A DNA stretch of 64,000 bases. Source: Alphaproteobacteria bacterium (GTDB lineage Bacteria > Pseudomonadota > Alphaproteobacteria > Micropepsales > Micropepsaceae). Positions 1 to 9,891 of the stretch are shown here, piece after piece (positions within the stretch are counted from its first letter, which is position 1; every line of letters begins with the position of its first letter). The DNA is taken from contig JAFKEW010000053.1 in assembly GCA_017308375.1 (NCBI GenBank), forward strand, positions 1 through 64,000, in the 5' to 3' direction. A model generated the notes under the pieces. The model was not told the origin of the DNA. It saw only the letters and a program-made list of their open reading frames with translations, and did no database searches. The position numbers and the translations under genes were made by a program.

Positions 1-864
1 GCCGTGGCCCTGGATGTGGCCGCGGCGATCGGCGGTGCCATCGTCAACACCGATTCCATGCAGGTTTACCGGCCATTGCGCATTCTGACGGCGCGGCCGG
101 ACGATGCGGAGATGGCGCGCGTGCCGCATCACCTGTTCGGGCATGTGGGGGTGGAGGAACGCTATTCCGCAGGGCGTTACGGCCGCGAGGCGGCGGAAAC
201 ACTGGCAGATTTGCGCGCGCGCGGCCGGATTCCGCTGTTCGTAGGTGGCACCGGACTTTATTTCAGCGTGCTGACGGAGGGGATCGTCGAAATTCCGCCC
301 GTTCCGGCAGCCGTGGTGGCGGCGGCAAGCGCGAAACTGAAAGAGGCGGGCAACGCGGCGTTTCACGCCGTGGTGATGGCATGCGATCCGCAAACCGGCG
401 CGCGGCTTGCCCCCGCCGACAGCCAGCGGCTGCTCAGGGCTTATAGCGTGTTTCAGGCCACCGGGCGGCCGCTTTCCGACTGGCAGAAGGGCGGGGCGGC
501 ACCGGTTCTGGCGGGGCTGAAGCTGGCGCGGTTCGTCCTGAATCCGCCGCGGCCCACCCTGCATGCGCGGATTGCCGCCCGCTTCGCCGCCATGCTGGCG
601 CAGGGTGTGGTGGAAGAAGTGCGGGCGCTGCCCCGGCCGGACCCGGCGCTGCCGGCAGCGCGGATCCTGGGGCTGACCGCAATCCGCGATTTTGCGGATG
701 GCCGCATCGGCCGGGAGGCGATGGAACAGGCGGTGGTGACGGCGACCCGGCAATACGCCAAGCGGCAGGTCACCTGGTACCGCAAGAAAATGGCGGACTG
801 GCAGTGGATTGAGAGTGAGGTCCAGCGCAATATCATTTCGGAAATCATGTCGCAGGTTGCGTGA
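1..864 (+). CDS. miaA: tRNA dimethylallyltransferase (MiaA), 5' end cut by window
   Basis: MiaA transfers a dimethylallyl group to N6 of A37 in tRNAs that read UNN codons. The frame is open from the first base of the window, so the P-loop and true start lie upstream. The visible part has the family segments VNTDSMQVYRPL (the DSMQVY substrate motif) and YSAGRYGREA, then LFVGGTGLYFSVLTEGI, DSQRLLRAY, and near the C-terminus TATRQYAKRQVTWYRKK, all typical of MiaA. The remaining 287 residues against a usual length near 300 suggest that only about 15-25 residues are missing. The next gene, ilvB, is on the same strand but behind its own promoter and leader. The GTG at position 4 is internal, not the start. 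Confidence 0.95.
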   Translation, partial: AVALDVAAAIGGAIVNTDSMQVYRPLRILTARPDDAEMARVPHHLFGHVGVEERYSAGRYGREAAETLADLRARGRIPLFVGGTGLYFSVLTEGIVEIPPVPAAVVAAASAKLKEAGNAAFHAVVMACDPQTGARLAPADSQRLLRAYSVFQATGRPLSDWQKGGAAPVLAGLKLARFVLNPPRPTLHARIAARFAAMLAQGVVEEVRALPRPDPALPAARILGLTAIRDFADGRIGREAMEQAVVTATRQYAKRQVTWYRKKMADWQWIESEVQRNIISEIMSQVA

Positions 865-870
865 ACTTGC

Positions 871-898
871 TTGACCTTCCCCCTCCGGCCCCATAATT
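871..898 (+). promoter_or_regulatory. Probable ilvB promoter
   Basis: A TTGACC -35 box (871-876) is followed after 15-16 bases by CATAAT/ATAATT (892-898), a good -10 match. It lies just after the miaA stop and 27 bases before the leader peptide, where a promoter for an attenuated ilv operon would be expected. Inferred from sequence only. Confidence 0.55.
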
Positions 899-924
899 TG
901 CCCCATTGTAATCAGGGGCAGCGC

Positions 925-975
925 ATGTTGGCCGTGCTCGTACTTCTTGGTGTGCCGCTGGACGGGCGGGGATAA
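925..975 (+). CDS. ilvB leader peptide (16 aa)
   Basis: A 16-codon reading frame from ATG 925 to TAA 973-975 encodes MLAVLVLLGVPLDGRG, in which eight of sixteen residues are Leu or Val. It sits between a promoter-like sequence and a terminator-like hairpin in front of acetohydroxyacid synthase. This is the standard layout of transcription attenuation in branched-chain amino acid operons: ribosome stalling at Leu/Val codons when charged tRNA is short would let RNA polymerase read through. The upstream GGGGCAGCGC is a weak ribosome binding site. The peptide is too short for homology; the call rests on composition and position. Confidence 0.7.
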   Translation: MLAVLVLLGVPLDGRG

Positions 976-1006
976 TCCCCCGATTTTCCGAATAGCGGCG
1001 TTTGGC

Positions 1007-1034
1007 AAGGGGCGGTAACGCCCCTTTCGTATTT
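1007..1034 (+). terminator. ilvB attenuator hairpin
   Basis: AAGGGGCG (1007-1014) pairs perfectly with CGCCCCTT (1019-1026) around a four-base GTAA loop, followed by the T-rich TCGTATTT. It ends 79 bases before the ilvB start and 32 bases after the leader peptide stop. A smaller GGGG/CCCC pairing around the leader stop codon (967-981) could be the pause or antiterminator partner. Confidence 0.65.
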
Positions 1035-1112
1035 CAGGCCTTTATGATCTGGGCCTTTGCGTAATCTGAGCCCTTGGTGGTTGGGCCTTTTGAATCTCAG
1101 GGAAGTCCCGCG

Positions 1113-2902
1113 ATGGACAAGGACGGCATGATGAATCGGTTGGCGGAGGATGTGGTCACGCTGAGCGGCGCAGAGATGGTGATCCGTGCGCTGAAGGATC
1201 AGGGTGTCGCGCATATTTTCGGGTATCCGGGCGGTGCGGTCCTTCCGATCTATGATGCGCTGTTCGCCGTCGAGGGGCTGACGCATGTGCTGTGCCGCCA
1301 TGAGCAGGGCGCGGTGCATGCCGCCGAAGGCTATGCGCGTTCCACCGGCAAGCCGGGTGTCGTGCTCGTCACCTCCGGCCCCGGCGCCACCAATGCGGTC
1401 ACCGGACTGACCGATGCCTTGATGGATTCGATTCCGCTGGTGGTGCTGACCGGACAGGTCGCCACCCATCTGATCGGCAACGATGCCTTTCAGGAATGCG
1501 ATACGGTGGGCATCACGCGGCCCTGCACCAAGCACAACTGGCTGGTGAAGGATGTCAACGATCTGTCGCGCGTGCTGCACGAGGCGTTTCAGATTGCGAC
1601 CACGGGCCGCCCCGGTCCGGTGGTGGTCGATATTCCGAAGGATATCCAGTTCAAGAAGGGCGCTTACGTCGGGCCGGAATCGGTCAGCCATCGCACCTAC
1701 AGGCCGAAGACCGAGCCCGAACTGGGCAGCATCGTGCGCGCGATCGAATTGATGGCGGCGGCGGAACGGCCGGTGTTCTACACCGGCGGCGGCATCATCA
1801 ATGCGGGGCCGGAGGCGAGCCGGCTGTTGCGCGAACTGGTGCGGACAACCGGTTTTCCCATCACCTCCACCCTGATGGGGCTGGGCGCCTATCCCGCGTC
1901 CGATCCGCAATGGCTCGGTATGCTGGGCATGCACGGCACCTATGAAGCCAACCTCGCCATGCATGATTGCGATGTGATGATCTGCCTGGGTGCGCGGTTC
2001 GACGACCGCGTGACGGGGAAGATCGATGCCTTCTCTCCCAATTCGAAGAAAATCCATCTCGATATCGATGCGGCGCAGATCAACAAGAATGTGCGTGTCG
2101 ATGTGCCGATTGTCGCCGATGCGGCGAAGGCGCTGAAAGAGATGCTGCATTTCTGGAAGACGCAGCGGCGCAAGGTGAATGCGCCCGCGCTGAAAGACTG
2201 GTGGAAACAGATCGAGGAATGGCGGGGCAAGAAATCGCTCTCCTACCGCCAGTCGAACAGTGTGATCAAACCGCAATATGCGATCGACCGGCTATATGAG
2301 CTGACGCGTGATCGTGAGGTGTTCATCACTACCGAAGTCGGCCAGCATCAGATGTGGGCGGCGCAGCGGTTCAAGTTCGAAGGGCCCAATCACTGGATGA
2401 CCTCGGGCGGGCTCGGCACCATGGGCTATGGCCTGCCGGCCTCCATCGGCGTGCAGGTGGCACACCCCGATGCGCTGGTGATCGACATTGCGGGCGAAGC
2501 ATCGGTGCAGATGACGATGCAGGAAATGTCCACCGCCATGCAGTATGGCCTGCCGGTGAAGATTTTCATTCTGAACAATCAATATATGGGCATGGTGCGG
2601 CAGTGGCAGCAATTGTTGCATGGCGGGCGCTATTCCCACTCCTATTCCGAGGCGCTGCCGGATTTCGTGAAGATGGCGGAAGCCTTCGGTTGCGTGGGGC
2701 TGCGCGCGGAAAAACCGGGTGAACTGGACGACAAGATCCGCGAGATGATCGATGTGAAGCGCCCGGTGCTGTTCGATTGCCGGGTGGACCCGAAAGAGAA
2801 TTGCTATCCGATGATTTATTCCGGTGCTGCACACAATGAGATGGTGCTGTCCGATGCCGGGGATGAAACGCCGGAAGTGACGGAAGAAGGAAAGATGCTC
2901 GT

Positions 2903-2906
<4 letters not shown>
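1113..2906 (+). CDS. ilvB: Acetolactate synthase (AHAS) large subunit
   Basis: Catalytic ThDP- and FAD-dependent subunit that makes acetolactate or acetohydroxybutyrate, the first common step of Val/Leu/Ile synthesis. The 597-residue protein has the usual three domains: N-terminal ThDP domain with the catalytic Glu in RHEQGA (about E64), a central FAD-type domain, and a C-terminal ThDP domain. In the Mg/ThDP motif the usual GDG or GDA is GEA (DIAGEASVQM), followed by the normal LNNQYMGMVRQWQ. I chose ATG 1113 because AGGGAAG (1099-1105) sits 7 bases upstream and homologues begin near here; the frame is open to a GTG at 1074. The stop overlaps the ilvN start. Regulated probably by the leader and attenuator upstream. 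Confidence 0.97.
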
Positions 2907-4571
<1,665 letters not shown>

Positions 4572-4588
4572 TGGCGGCAAGGGTCATG

Positions 4589-4614
4589 CACCTGTCACGT
4601 TTCCGTGGCAGGTG
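4589..4614 (+). terminator. Hairpin after ilvC
   Basis: CACCTGTCACG (4589-4599) pairs with CGTGGCAGGTG (4604-4614) with one wobble around a TTTC loop, 18 bases after the ilvC stop. There is no T-run, and it abuts the next start codon, so it could be a weak terminator or could occlude translation of the following gene. Confidence 0.35.
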
Positions 4615-4616
4615 AC

Positions 4617-5426
4617 ATGACGGAAGCCTTCAACACGGCAGGAAAGATGGACGCACCGCTATTCCAGGCCATTCGCAATTTCCGCGATTGCGGCGGCTAT
4701 CGCACGCAAGAGGGCGGCAAGGTGCGCACTGGCGTGCTTTACCGGTCGGCGCATTTTCCCAATGCCAGCGATACCGATCTTGCCACGCTGGAGGCGCTGG
4801 GAATTTCGGTGGTGGTCGATCTGCGCCGCCCCGGCGAACGGCAATCGCACCCCTGCCGCCGCTGGCCGGGGTTTGAGCGCACTCGGCTGATCGAACATGA
4901 CGGCGTGCCGGGCGCGGATCTGCCGCCGCATCTGGCCGCCTTCGTTCAGGCGGGCGAAAGTGCCGAGGCCGCCGATTTCGCGATGCGCGAGATTTATCGC
5001 GGCATGCCGTTCGATGCGATGATCCGCGAATTGTTCCGTGATTTTCTGACCGCGCTGGCCGAAAGCGATGGTGCGCTTCTGGTGCATTGCGCAGCCGGCA
5101 AGGACCGCACCGGGGTTGCGGCAGCACTGGCCCAGCACATTGCGGGTGTAAGCCGCGACGACATCTTCGCCCATTACCTCGAAACCAACCGGACGGCGCT
5201 TTCCGATCCCTCCATCATCGAAAATGTGCGGGAGAATTTCGGCCGTGACGGGCGGGCGGTGTGCGATGAGGCGATCCACGTCATTCTGAGCGTGACGCCG
5301 GATTATCTGACTATCGCCCTTGCCGAAATGACGGCGCGCTACGGTTCCATCGATGGTTATCTGCGTGACGGGCTGGGTGTGACGCCGGCCCTGCGGCGCG
5401 CGGTTGCCCAACGGATGACCGGCTGA
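4617..5426 (+). CDS. Tyrosine-protein phosphatase (CX5R family)
   Basis: A 269-residue protein of the bacterial tyrosine/serine phosphatase group. NFRDCGGY (about residues 20-27) is the N-terminal signature of this family, RSAH and VVDLRRPGER follow, and the catalytic P-loop is HCAAGKDRTGVAAAL (Cys nucleophile, Arg of CX5R). The C-terminal part (YLETNRT...YLRDGLGVTPALRRAV) is also typical. Substrates in this family range from phosphotyrosine proteins to phosphoinositides; nothing here decides. Start choice is uncertain: ATG 4617 has only a poor ribosome binding site inside the hairpin, and ATG 4647 with AGGAAA in front is a serious alternative that would still keep the NFRDCGGY motif. Confidence 0.85.
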   Translation: MTEAFNTAGKMDAPLFQAIRNFRDCGGYRTQEGGKVRTGVLYRSAHFPNASDTDLATLEALGISVVVDLRRPGERQSHPCRRWPGFERTRLIEHDGVPGADLPPHLAAFVQAGESAEAADFAMREIYRGMPFDAMIRELFRDFLTALAESDGALLVHCAAGKDRTGVAAALAQHIAGVSRDDIFAHYLETNRTALSDPSIIENVRENFGRDGRAVCDEAIHVILSVTPDYLTIALAEMTARYGSIDGYLRDGLGVTPALRRAVAQRMTG

Positions 5427-5600
5427 CGCAGCAGTTGTTTGCGGGTTGTGCGCAACCGGCAATATCGGGCTTGGAACTTCACCGTATCGAACTTGATGGA
5501 ACTCATCGTATACGGAATAATTTTCTATACCTCGGATCAGCAATTGCTTTGCCGTTTTCGCGCGTATTAGCGTCCTTGCGCATTTCGGTGCGGCGGTGGC

Positions 5601-6734
5601 GTGCGAAAAGAAATCCTTCCTCTCACGTCCTTACGCGGTGTTGCCGCTATGGCGGTGATCGCCATGCACTTTTCCGCCACCATGCAATTGCTGGCCTCCG
5701 GAAAGTTTCCTTCGCTGGCCCCGCGCGGGCAATTGGCGGTGGACGTGTTCTTCGTGCTGTCCGGCTTCATCATGGCCTACACCTATCTCGGCTCGTTTCA
5801 GAACGAGGGCGGCTGGCGGGCCTATGGCAAATTCCTCACCAAGCGGGCGGCACGCATTCTGCCGTTGAATGTCGCGGTGACGGCCATCCTGATCGCGGTG
5901 ACGGCGGCTGCCACTTGGCTGATCGGCAAGAACCCGCTTCCGGTGGTGCGGCTGGATCACGCGTTTGAGGATTTCGTCACCAACGCACTGATGCTGCCGG
6001 GGCTCGGGCTCGGGCACAGCATCAACTGGCCGGCCTGGTCGATCAGCGTGGAGTTTGCCGCCTATTTCTTTTTCCCGCTGTTTCTTGCCGGCATCTTTCA
6101 CCGCAAGCGGTGGGTCTTTCTGGTGTCGGTGCTTCTCGCGCTCGCGCTGATCGTGTGGGTGTGTGCAACCGGCGTCGATCTGGGGCCGGAGGGCAAACAC
6201 AATCATCCGCCGCCATGGCGCGACCTTGGCCGCTGTTTCTCGGAATTCGTGCTGGGGCTTGCCACCTATCGCCTCTATGCCTCGGGCAGGCTGACGCAAT
6301 TGTTCCGGCGCGATGATGTGGCGCTGGCCATTTCCGCACTGATCGTCGTGCTTGTTCTGGCGGGCCCGGGCAATCTTTTCATTCTGCTGCTGTTCCCGCC
6401 GCTGATCCTGGCGCTGGCGCTGAATGACGGGCGTGTGGCCCAATGGATGTCGTGGCGGTTTCCCTATTTCCTCGGGCAGATTTCCTATTCGCTTTATCTG
6501 GTGCACGAGAATTTCCGTCATCTGGCGAGCGAACTGGTGCGCAGCGTTCACCCCGGCCCGGTTGCGCCGCTGGTGGCGATGGCATTGGCGGCGGTGTTTT
6601 CGGCCGCGATGATTTTTCCTGCCTGGCTTTCCTATGTCTGGATCGAAAGGCCGGGGCGCACGCTGTTCCGCAATCTGCTCACAGGCCGCAAGACATCGGC
6701 TGGCGAGGCGCTGGCGCGCGAACCGGTAAAATAA
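5601..6734 (+). CDS. Membrane acyltransferase (acyltransferase 3 family)
   Basis: A 377-residue integral membrane protein of the family that O-acylates lipids, polysaccharides or antibiotics, acting in the inner membrane. The N-terminal TSLRGVAAMAVIAMHF is the family signature with the catalytic-type His, the next helix carries VDVFFVLSGFIMAY, and WSISVEFAAYFFFPLF is the second conserved block. About ten hydrophobic segments are visible through to FPAWLSYVWIERPGR. The start is GTG 5601; there is no better start nearby and no clear ribosome binding site. It stands alone between the phosphatase and the oppositely oriented ABC operon, so its acceptor is not predictable. Confidence 0.88.
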   Translation: MRKEILPLTSLRGVAAMAVIAMHFSATMQLLASGKFPSLAPRGQLAVDVFFVLSGFIMAYTYLGSFQNEGGWRAYGKFLTKRAARILPLNVAVTAILIAVTAAATWLIGKNPLPVVRLDHAFEDFVTNALMLPGLGLGHSINWPAWSISVEFAAYFFFPLFLAGIFHRKRWVFLVSVLLALALIVWVCATGVDLGPEGKHNHPPPWRDLGRCFSEFVLGLATYRLYASGRLTQLFRRDDVALAISALIVVLVLAGPGNLFILLLFPPLILALALNDGRVAQWMSWRFPYFLGQISYSLYLVHENFRHLASELVRSVHPGPVAPLVAMALAAVFSAAMIFPAWLSYVWIERPGRTLFRNLLTGRKTSAGEALAREPVK

Positions 6735-6738
6735 GGCG

Positions 6739-6763
6739 CCCGTGCTGTTTCAGGACGGGTTTT
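6739..6763 (+). terminator. Terminator of the acyltransferase gene
   Basis: CCCGTGCTG (6739-6747) pairs with CAGGACGGG (6751-6759) with one internal mismatch and a TTT loop, followed by TTTT (6760-6763). It lies just after the acyltransferase stop and overlaps the 3' end of the convergent ABC ATPase gene. Confidence 0.6.
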
Positions 6764-8048
6764 CGAGGCTCAGCATCCCGGTTTCGTCGTCATAGGCGAA
6801 CAATTCGCCAAACCGCGCCCAGCCGATCAGCGCGCGCAGCGTGTCTTCCGCCGCGTCGGGCGTCATGTGGTCTTCCAGCTCATCCAGAAAGCGGCGCTTC
6901 GGCGCGGAATGGGTTTCGCGCTCGTCCAGAACGCGGCTGATCAGAACCGCGAGCGGCACATGCACCAGCAGGCGGCGGCGGAACATGCGCTTGCGTTCGT
7001 CGAGTTCGGCTTCGGCAAAACGCTTGCCGGCCTCGGTCAGCACGATGTCGCCACCTTCCAGCCGGGCAAAACGCAACAACTCCAGCGTTTCGGCGACGGG
7101 GAAAAGTTCGTCGATCTCCATCTGCAGATCAGAGGCGATATCCGGCAGATCGGCGGTGCCGTTGAAAGGTTCGGCCGCCACGGTTTCAAGCAGGCCGGAG
7201 ATCAGATTGGACGAGACGCGCGGCAGCAGCATGCCGATACCGGCGCGAAGGCCAGCCCGCTGCTGCTCCGCCCGCGCGATGCGGCCCGCCGTCATTTCCA
7301 CATAAATGCGATCGACCAGGTCGCCGAAGCGCGGATCGTTGCGGTTGCGCGGATGCGGCAGGTCGATGCGGATTTCGCCCGTCACCCGGCCGGGATTGGT
7401 GGAGAACAGCAGCACGCGGTCGCACATCAGCACCGCTTCCTCGATATTGTGGGTGACGAGGATCACGCATTGAATCGGAAGCTGGCCTTCCGCCCACAAT
7501 TCCAGAAAATCGGTGCGCAGGTTTTCCGCCGTCAGTACATCCAGCGCCGAAAACGGTTCGTCCATCAGAAGGACGTTGGGGTTCACCACCATGGCGCGGG
7601 CAAAGCCGACGCGCTGGCGCATGCCGCCGGAAAGTTCGCGTGGGTAAGCGGATTCGTAACCGTCGAGCCCGATCAGGTCGATGGCGGCAAGGGCGCGGGC
7701 GCGCGCCTCCTTCGCCGGGATGTGCTGCGCCTCCAGTCCAAGCTGCACGTTTTCGAACACCGTGAGCCAGGGCAGCAACGCGAAACCCTGAAACACCATC
7801 GCAATGCCGGCGGGCGGACCATCGATCTTTTGTCCGAGATAGGTGATCTCGCCGCCCTGCGGTTCGGCCAGGCCGGAAATCAGACGCAGCAATGTGGATT
7901 TGCCGGAGCCGGAACGGCCAAGCAGGCCGACGATCTCCCCCTTGTGCAGAGTGAGGTTCACATCGTCGAGGACGAGCAGTTCGCCGCCGCCGGGCCTTGG
8001 GAAGGCGCGGCGCAGATGGCGGACATCGAGAACGGTATTTTCGCGCAT
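6750..8048 (-). CDS. ABC transporter ATPase with AAA-associated C-terminal domain (NitT/TauT-like)
   Basis: ATP-binding subunit of a nitrate/sulfonate/taurine-type ABC importer. Walker A is GRSGSGKST, the Q-loop VFQGFALLPWLTV, the signature LSGGMRQRVGFARA, Walker B VLLMDEPFSALD, and the switch His lies in ILVTHNIEEAV. After about residue 275 comes an extra domain of about 150 residues (DLQMEIDELFPVAETLELLRFARL...LTEAGKRFAEAELDERK), the AAA-associated C-terminal domain found on some transporters of this group, which may sense metabolites or pair with a regulator. ATG 8048 is preferred because GAGG precedes it at good spacing; a GTG at 8054 is in frame. The gene starts a few bases after the permease stop, so the two are co-translated. 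Confidence 0.9.
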   Translation of the reverse strand: MRENTVLDVRHLRRAFPRPGGGELLVLDDVNLTLHKGEIVGLLGRSGSGKSTLLRLISGLAEPQGGEITYLGQKIDGPPAGIAMVFQGFALLPWLTVFENVQLGLEAQHIPAKEARARALAAIDLIGLDGYESAYPRELSGGMRQRVGFARAMVVNPNVLLMDEPFSALDVLTAENLRTDFLELWAEGQLPIQCVILVTHNIEEAVLMCDRVLLFSTNPGRVTGEIRIDLPHPRNRNDPRFGDLVDRIYVEMTAGRIARAEQQRAGLRAGIGMLLPRVSSNLISGLLETVAAEPFNGTADLPDIASDLQMEIDELFPVAETLELLRFARLEGGDIVLTEAGKRFAEAELDERKRMFRRRLLVHVPLAVLISRVLDERETHSAPKRRFLDELEDHMTPDAAEDTLRALIGWARFGELFAYDDETGMLSLENPS

Positions 8049-8055
8049 CGTCACC

Positions 8056-9807
8056 TCAAGCCAGACGGTATTTGCGTTCGGCGTAACGGAACAGCGGACG
8101 CCAGAAGGCGCGGTTGACCAGTGTCACCACCACCGCCATCACCACAATGCCAAGCGCGATATGGGCATAATCGCCTTTGGTGGTGGCATCGGCGATATAG
8201 GCGCCGAGGCCGCGCGCCTCCAGCGTGCGGTCGCCCCAGTTTGCGATTTCGGCCACGATGCTGGCATTCCACGATCCGCCCGACGCGGTGATCGCCCCGG
8301 TGATATAATAGGGAAACACGGCGGGAAGCGCGATGCGCCGCCACCATTGCAATCCCCGCACCTGAAAACCGGCGGCGACATCGCGGAAATCGCGCGGAAT
8401 GGCGGAGGCGCCAGCGATCACGTTGAACAGAATGTACCATTGCGTGCCGAGGATCATCAGCGGCGAGAGCCAGATGTCCGGGTTGAGCTGAAAGGCGACG
8501 ATCAGCGACACCGCAACCGGAAACAGCAGGTTGGCCGGAAAGGCGGCAAGGAATTGCGCAATGGGTTGAACGATCGCGGTCAGCCGCGGGCGCAGGCCGA
8601 CATAGATTCCAATCGGCGTCCACACCGCACTGGCGAGCGCGATCAGGACCGCCACCCGCAGGAAGGTGAAAAAGGCGAGGAGCAGAACCTCCTGCAATTC
8701 GTGCCATGAAATTTCATGGCCGAAAAAGAGCCAGCCTTGCCAGAGCGCGGCAGCGGCGGCGACCGCCAGCAGGCCATACCACAGAACATCGCTTGCGATG
8801 CGCCGCGACGGGCCTTGCGGCAGCGGTGTGGCAAGGGCGGGCGGTTTCTGCCGGTAGGACCAGCGCATCGCGGTCTGAAACGGCAGCGCCAGGCGATCCA
8901 TCAGTTTCGAGCGGCGCAGAACCAGAAGCGCCCAGGGCGGGGCGGGTTCGTCATCGCCTTCCTGCTGGTCGATGCGGAAGCGCCGTGCCCACGCCACCAG
9001 CGGCCGGAACAGCAATTGATCGTAGATCAGGATCACCACCAGCATGGCGCCGATGGCCCAGAGGATCGCGTGCATGTTCCGTTCGGTAATGGCGAGCGCG
9101 ATATAGGAACCGATGCCCGGCAATGCGATGGTGGTATGGCCAACGCTGATCGCCTCCGCCGCCACAACGAAGAACCAGCCGCCCGACATCGACATCATCA
9201 TGTTCCAGATCAGCGACGGCATCGCGAACGGCGTTTCGATACGCCAGAACCGGGCCCACGCGCTCAGGCCGAAGACGCGGCCCGCCTCGGTCAACTCGTC
9301 CGGCACCGTGCGCAGCGATTGATAGAAGCTGAAGGCCATGTTCCAGGCCTGGCTGGTGAAGATCGCGAACACAGCGGCCAGTTCGGCGCCGAACATCCGC
9401 CCCGGTGTGAGCGAAAGGAAGAACACCACGGTGATCGAAATGAAGCCGAGAATGGGCACCGATTGCAGAATGTCGAGCAGCGCAATCAGAAGCGGGCCCA
9501 TGCGCGGGCTTTTTGCGGCCCAGGTGGCGTAGGTGAAGGTGAAAAGCAGCGAGACGCCCATCGCGATCAGCATGCGCAACGAGGTCCGCAGGGCATATTC
9601 CGGCAGCAGCCGCGGATCGAGCGAAGACGGTTCTGCCGGAAGACTGGCGAGCGGGCTTACCAGATTGCGGCTGACGAGCGCGAACAGAACCACGAAGCCC
9701 ACCACCAGCAACGCCGCCGCAATGTCCCACGGGCTCAGCCATGTGCCGGACCATCGGCTGGGGGCAAGCCGGTTCCATTCAACCGAGACGGGCGGCAGAA
9801 GGCGCAA
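8056..9807 (-). CDS. ABC transporter permease with two fused membrane domains (NitT/TauT-like)
   Basis: A 583-residue inner-membrane protein with two copies of the binding-protein-dependent permease domain in one chain: the first about residues 70-270 with an EAA-type loop (TEAGRVFGLSAWARFWRIETPFAMP), the second about residues 370-575 (FRDVAAGFQVRGLQWWRRIALPAVFPYYI). A cytoplasmic linker of about 80 residues, rich in charged residues, separates them. Such fused permeases are known partners of ATPases with the AAA-associated domain, which is the next gene. No periplasmic binding protein is encoded nearby, so the substrate is unclear. The start is uncertain: TTG 9807 is the listed option with no strong ribosome binding site. 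Confidence 0.88.
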   Translation of the reverse strand: MRLLPPVSVEWNRLAPSRWSGTWLSPWDIAAALLVVGFVVLFALVSRNLVSPLASLPAEPSSLDPRLLPEYALRTSLRMLIAMGVSLLFTFTYATWAAKSPRMGPLLIALLDILQSVPILGFISITVVFFLSLTPGRMFGAELAAVFAIFTSQAWNMAFSFYQSLRTVPDELTEAGRVFGLSAWARFWRIETPFAMPSLIWNMMMSMSGGWFFVVAAEAISVGHTTIALPGIGSYIALAITERNMHAILWAIGAMLVVILIYDQLLFRPLVAWARRFRIDQQEGDDEPAPPWALLVLRRSKLMDRLALPFQTAMRWSYRQKPPALATPLPQGPSRRIASDVLWYGLLAVAAAAALWQGWLFFGHEISWHELQEVLLLAFFTFLRVAVLIALASAVWTPIGIYVGLRPRLTAIVQPIAQFLAAFPANLLFPVAVSLIVAFQLNPDIWLSPLMILGTQWYILFNVIAGASAIPRDFRDVAAGFQVRGLQWWRRIALPAVFPYYITGAITASGGSWNASIVAEIANWGDRTLEARGLGAYIADATTKGDYAHIALGIVVMAVVVTLVNRAFWRPLFRYAERKYRLA

Positions 9808-9891
9808 GCGTTGGATTCCATTTGGGGGGTGATTCAGGCAGGGCTGAGTCTAGAACACGACCGCGCCAAGCTGAAGCGGGGCGATCGGACC

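Noticed and set aside
912..2276. Long minus-strand frame of 454 codons antisense to ilvB
   Set aside because: It mirrors ilvB codon structure, has His/Arg/Gln-rich low-quality composition and no domain; ilvB is certain.
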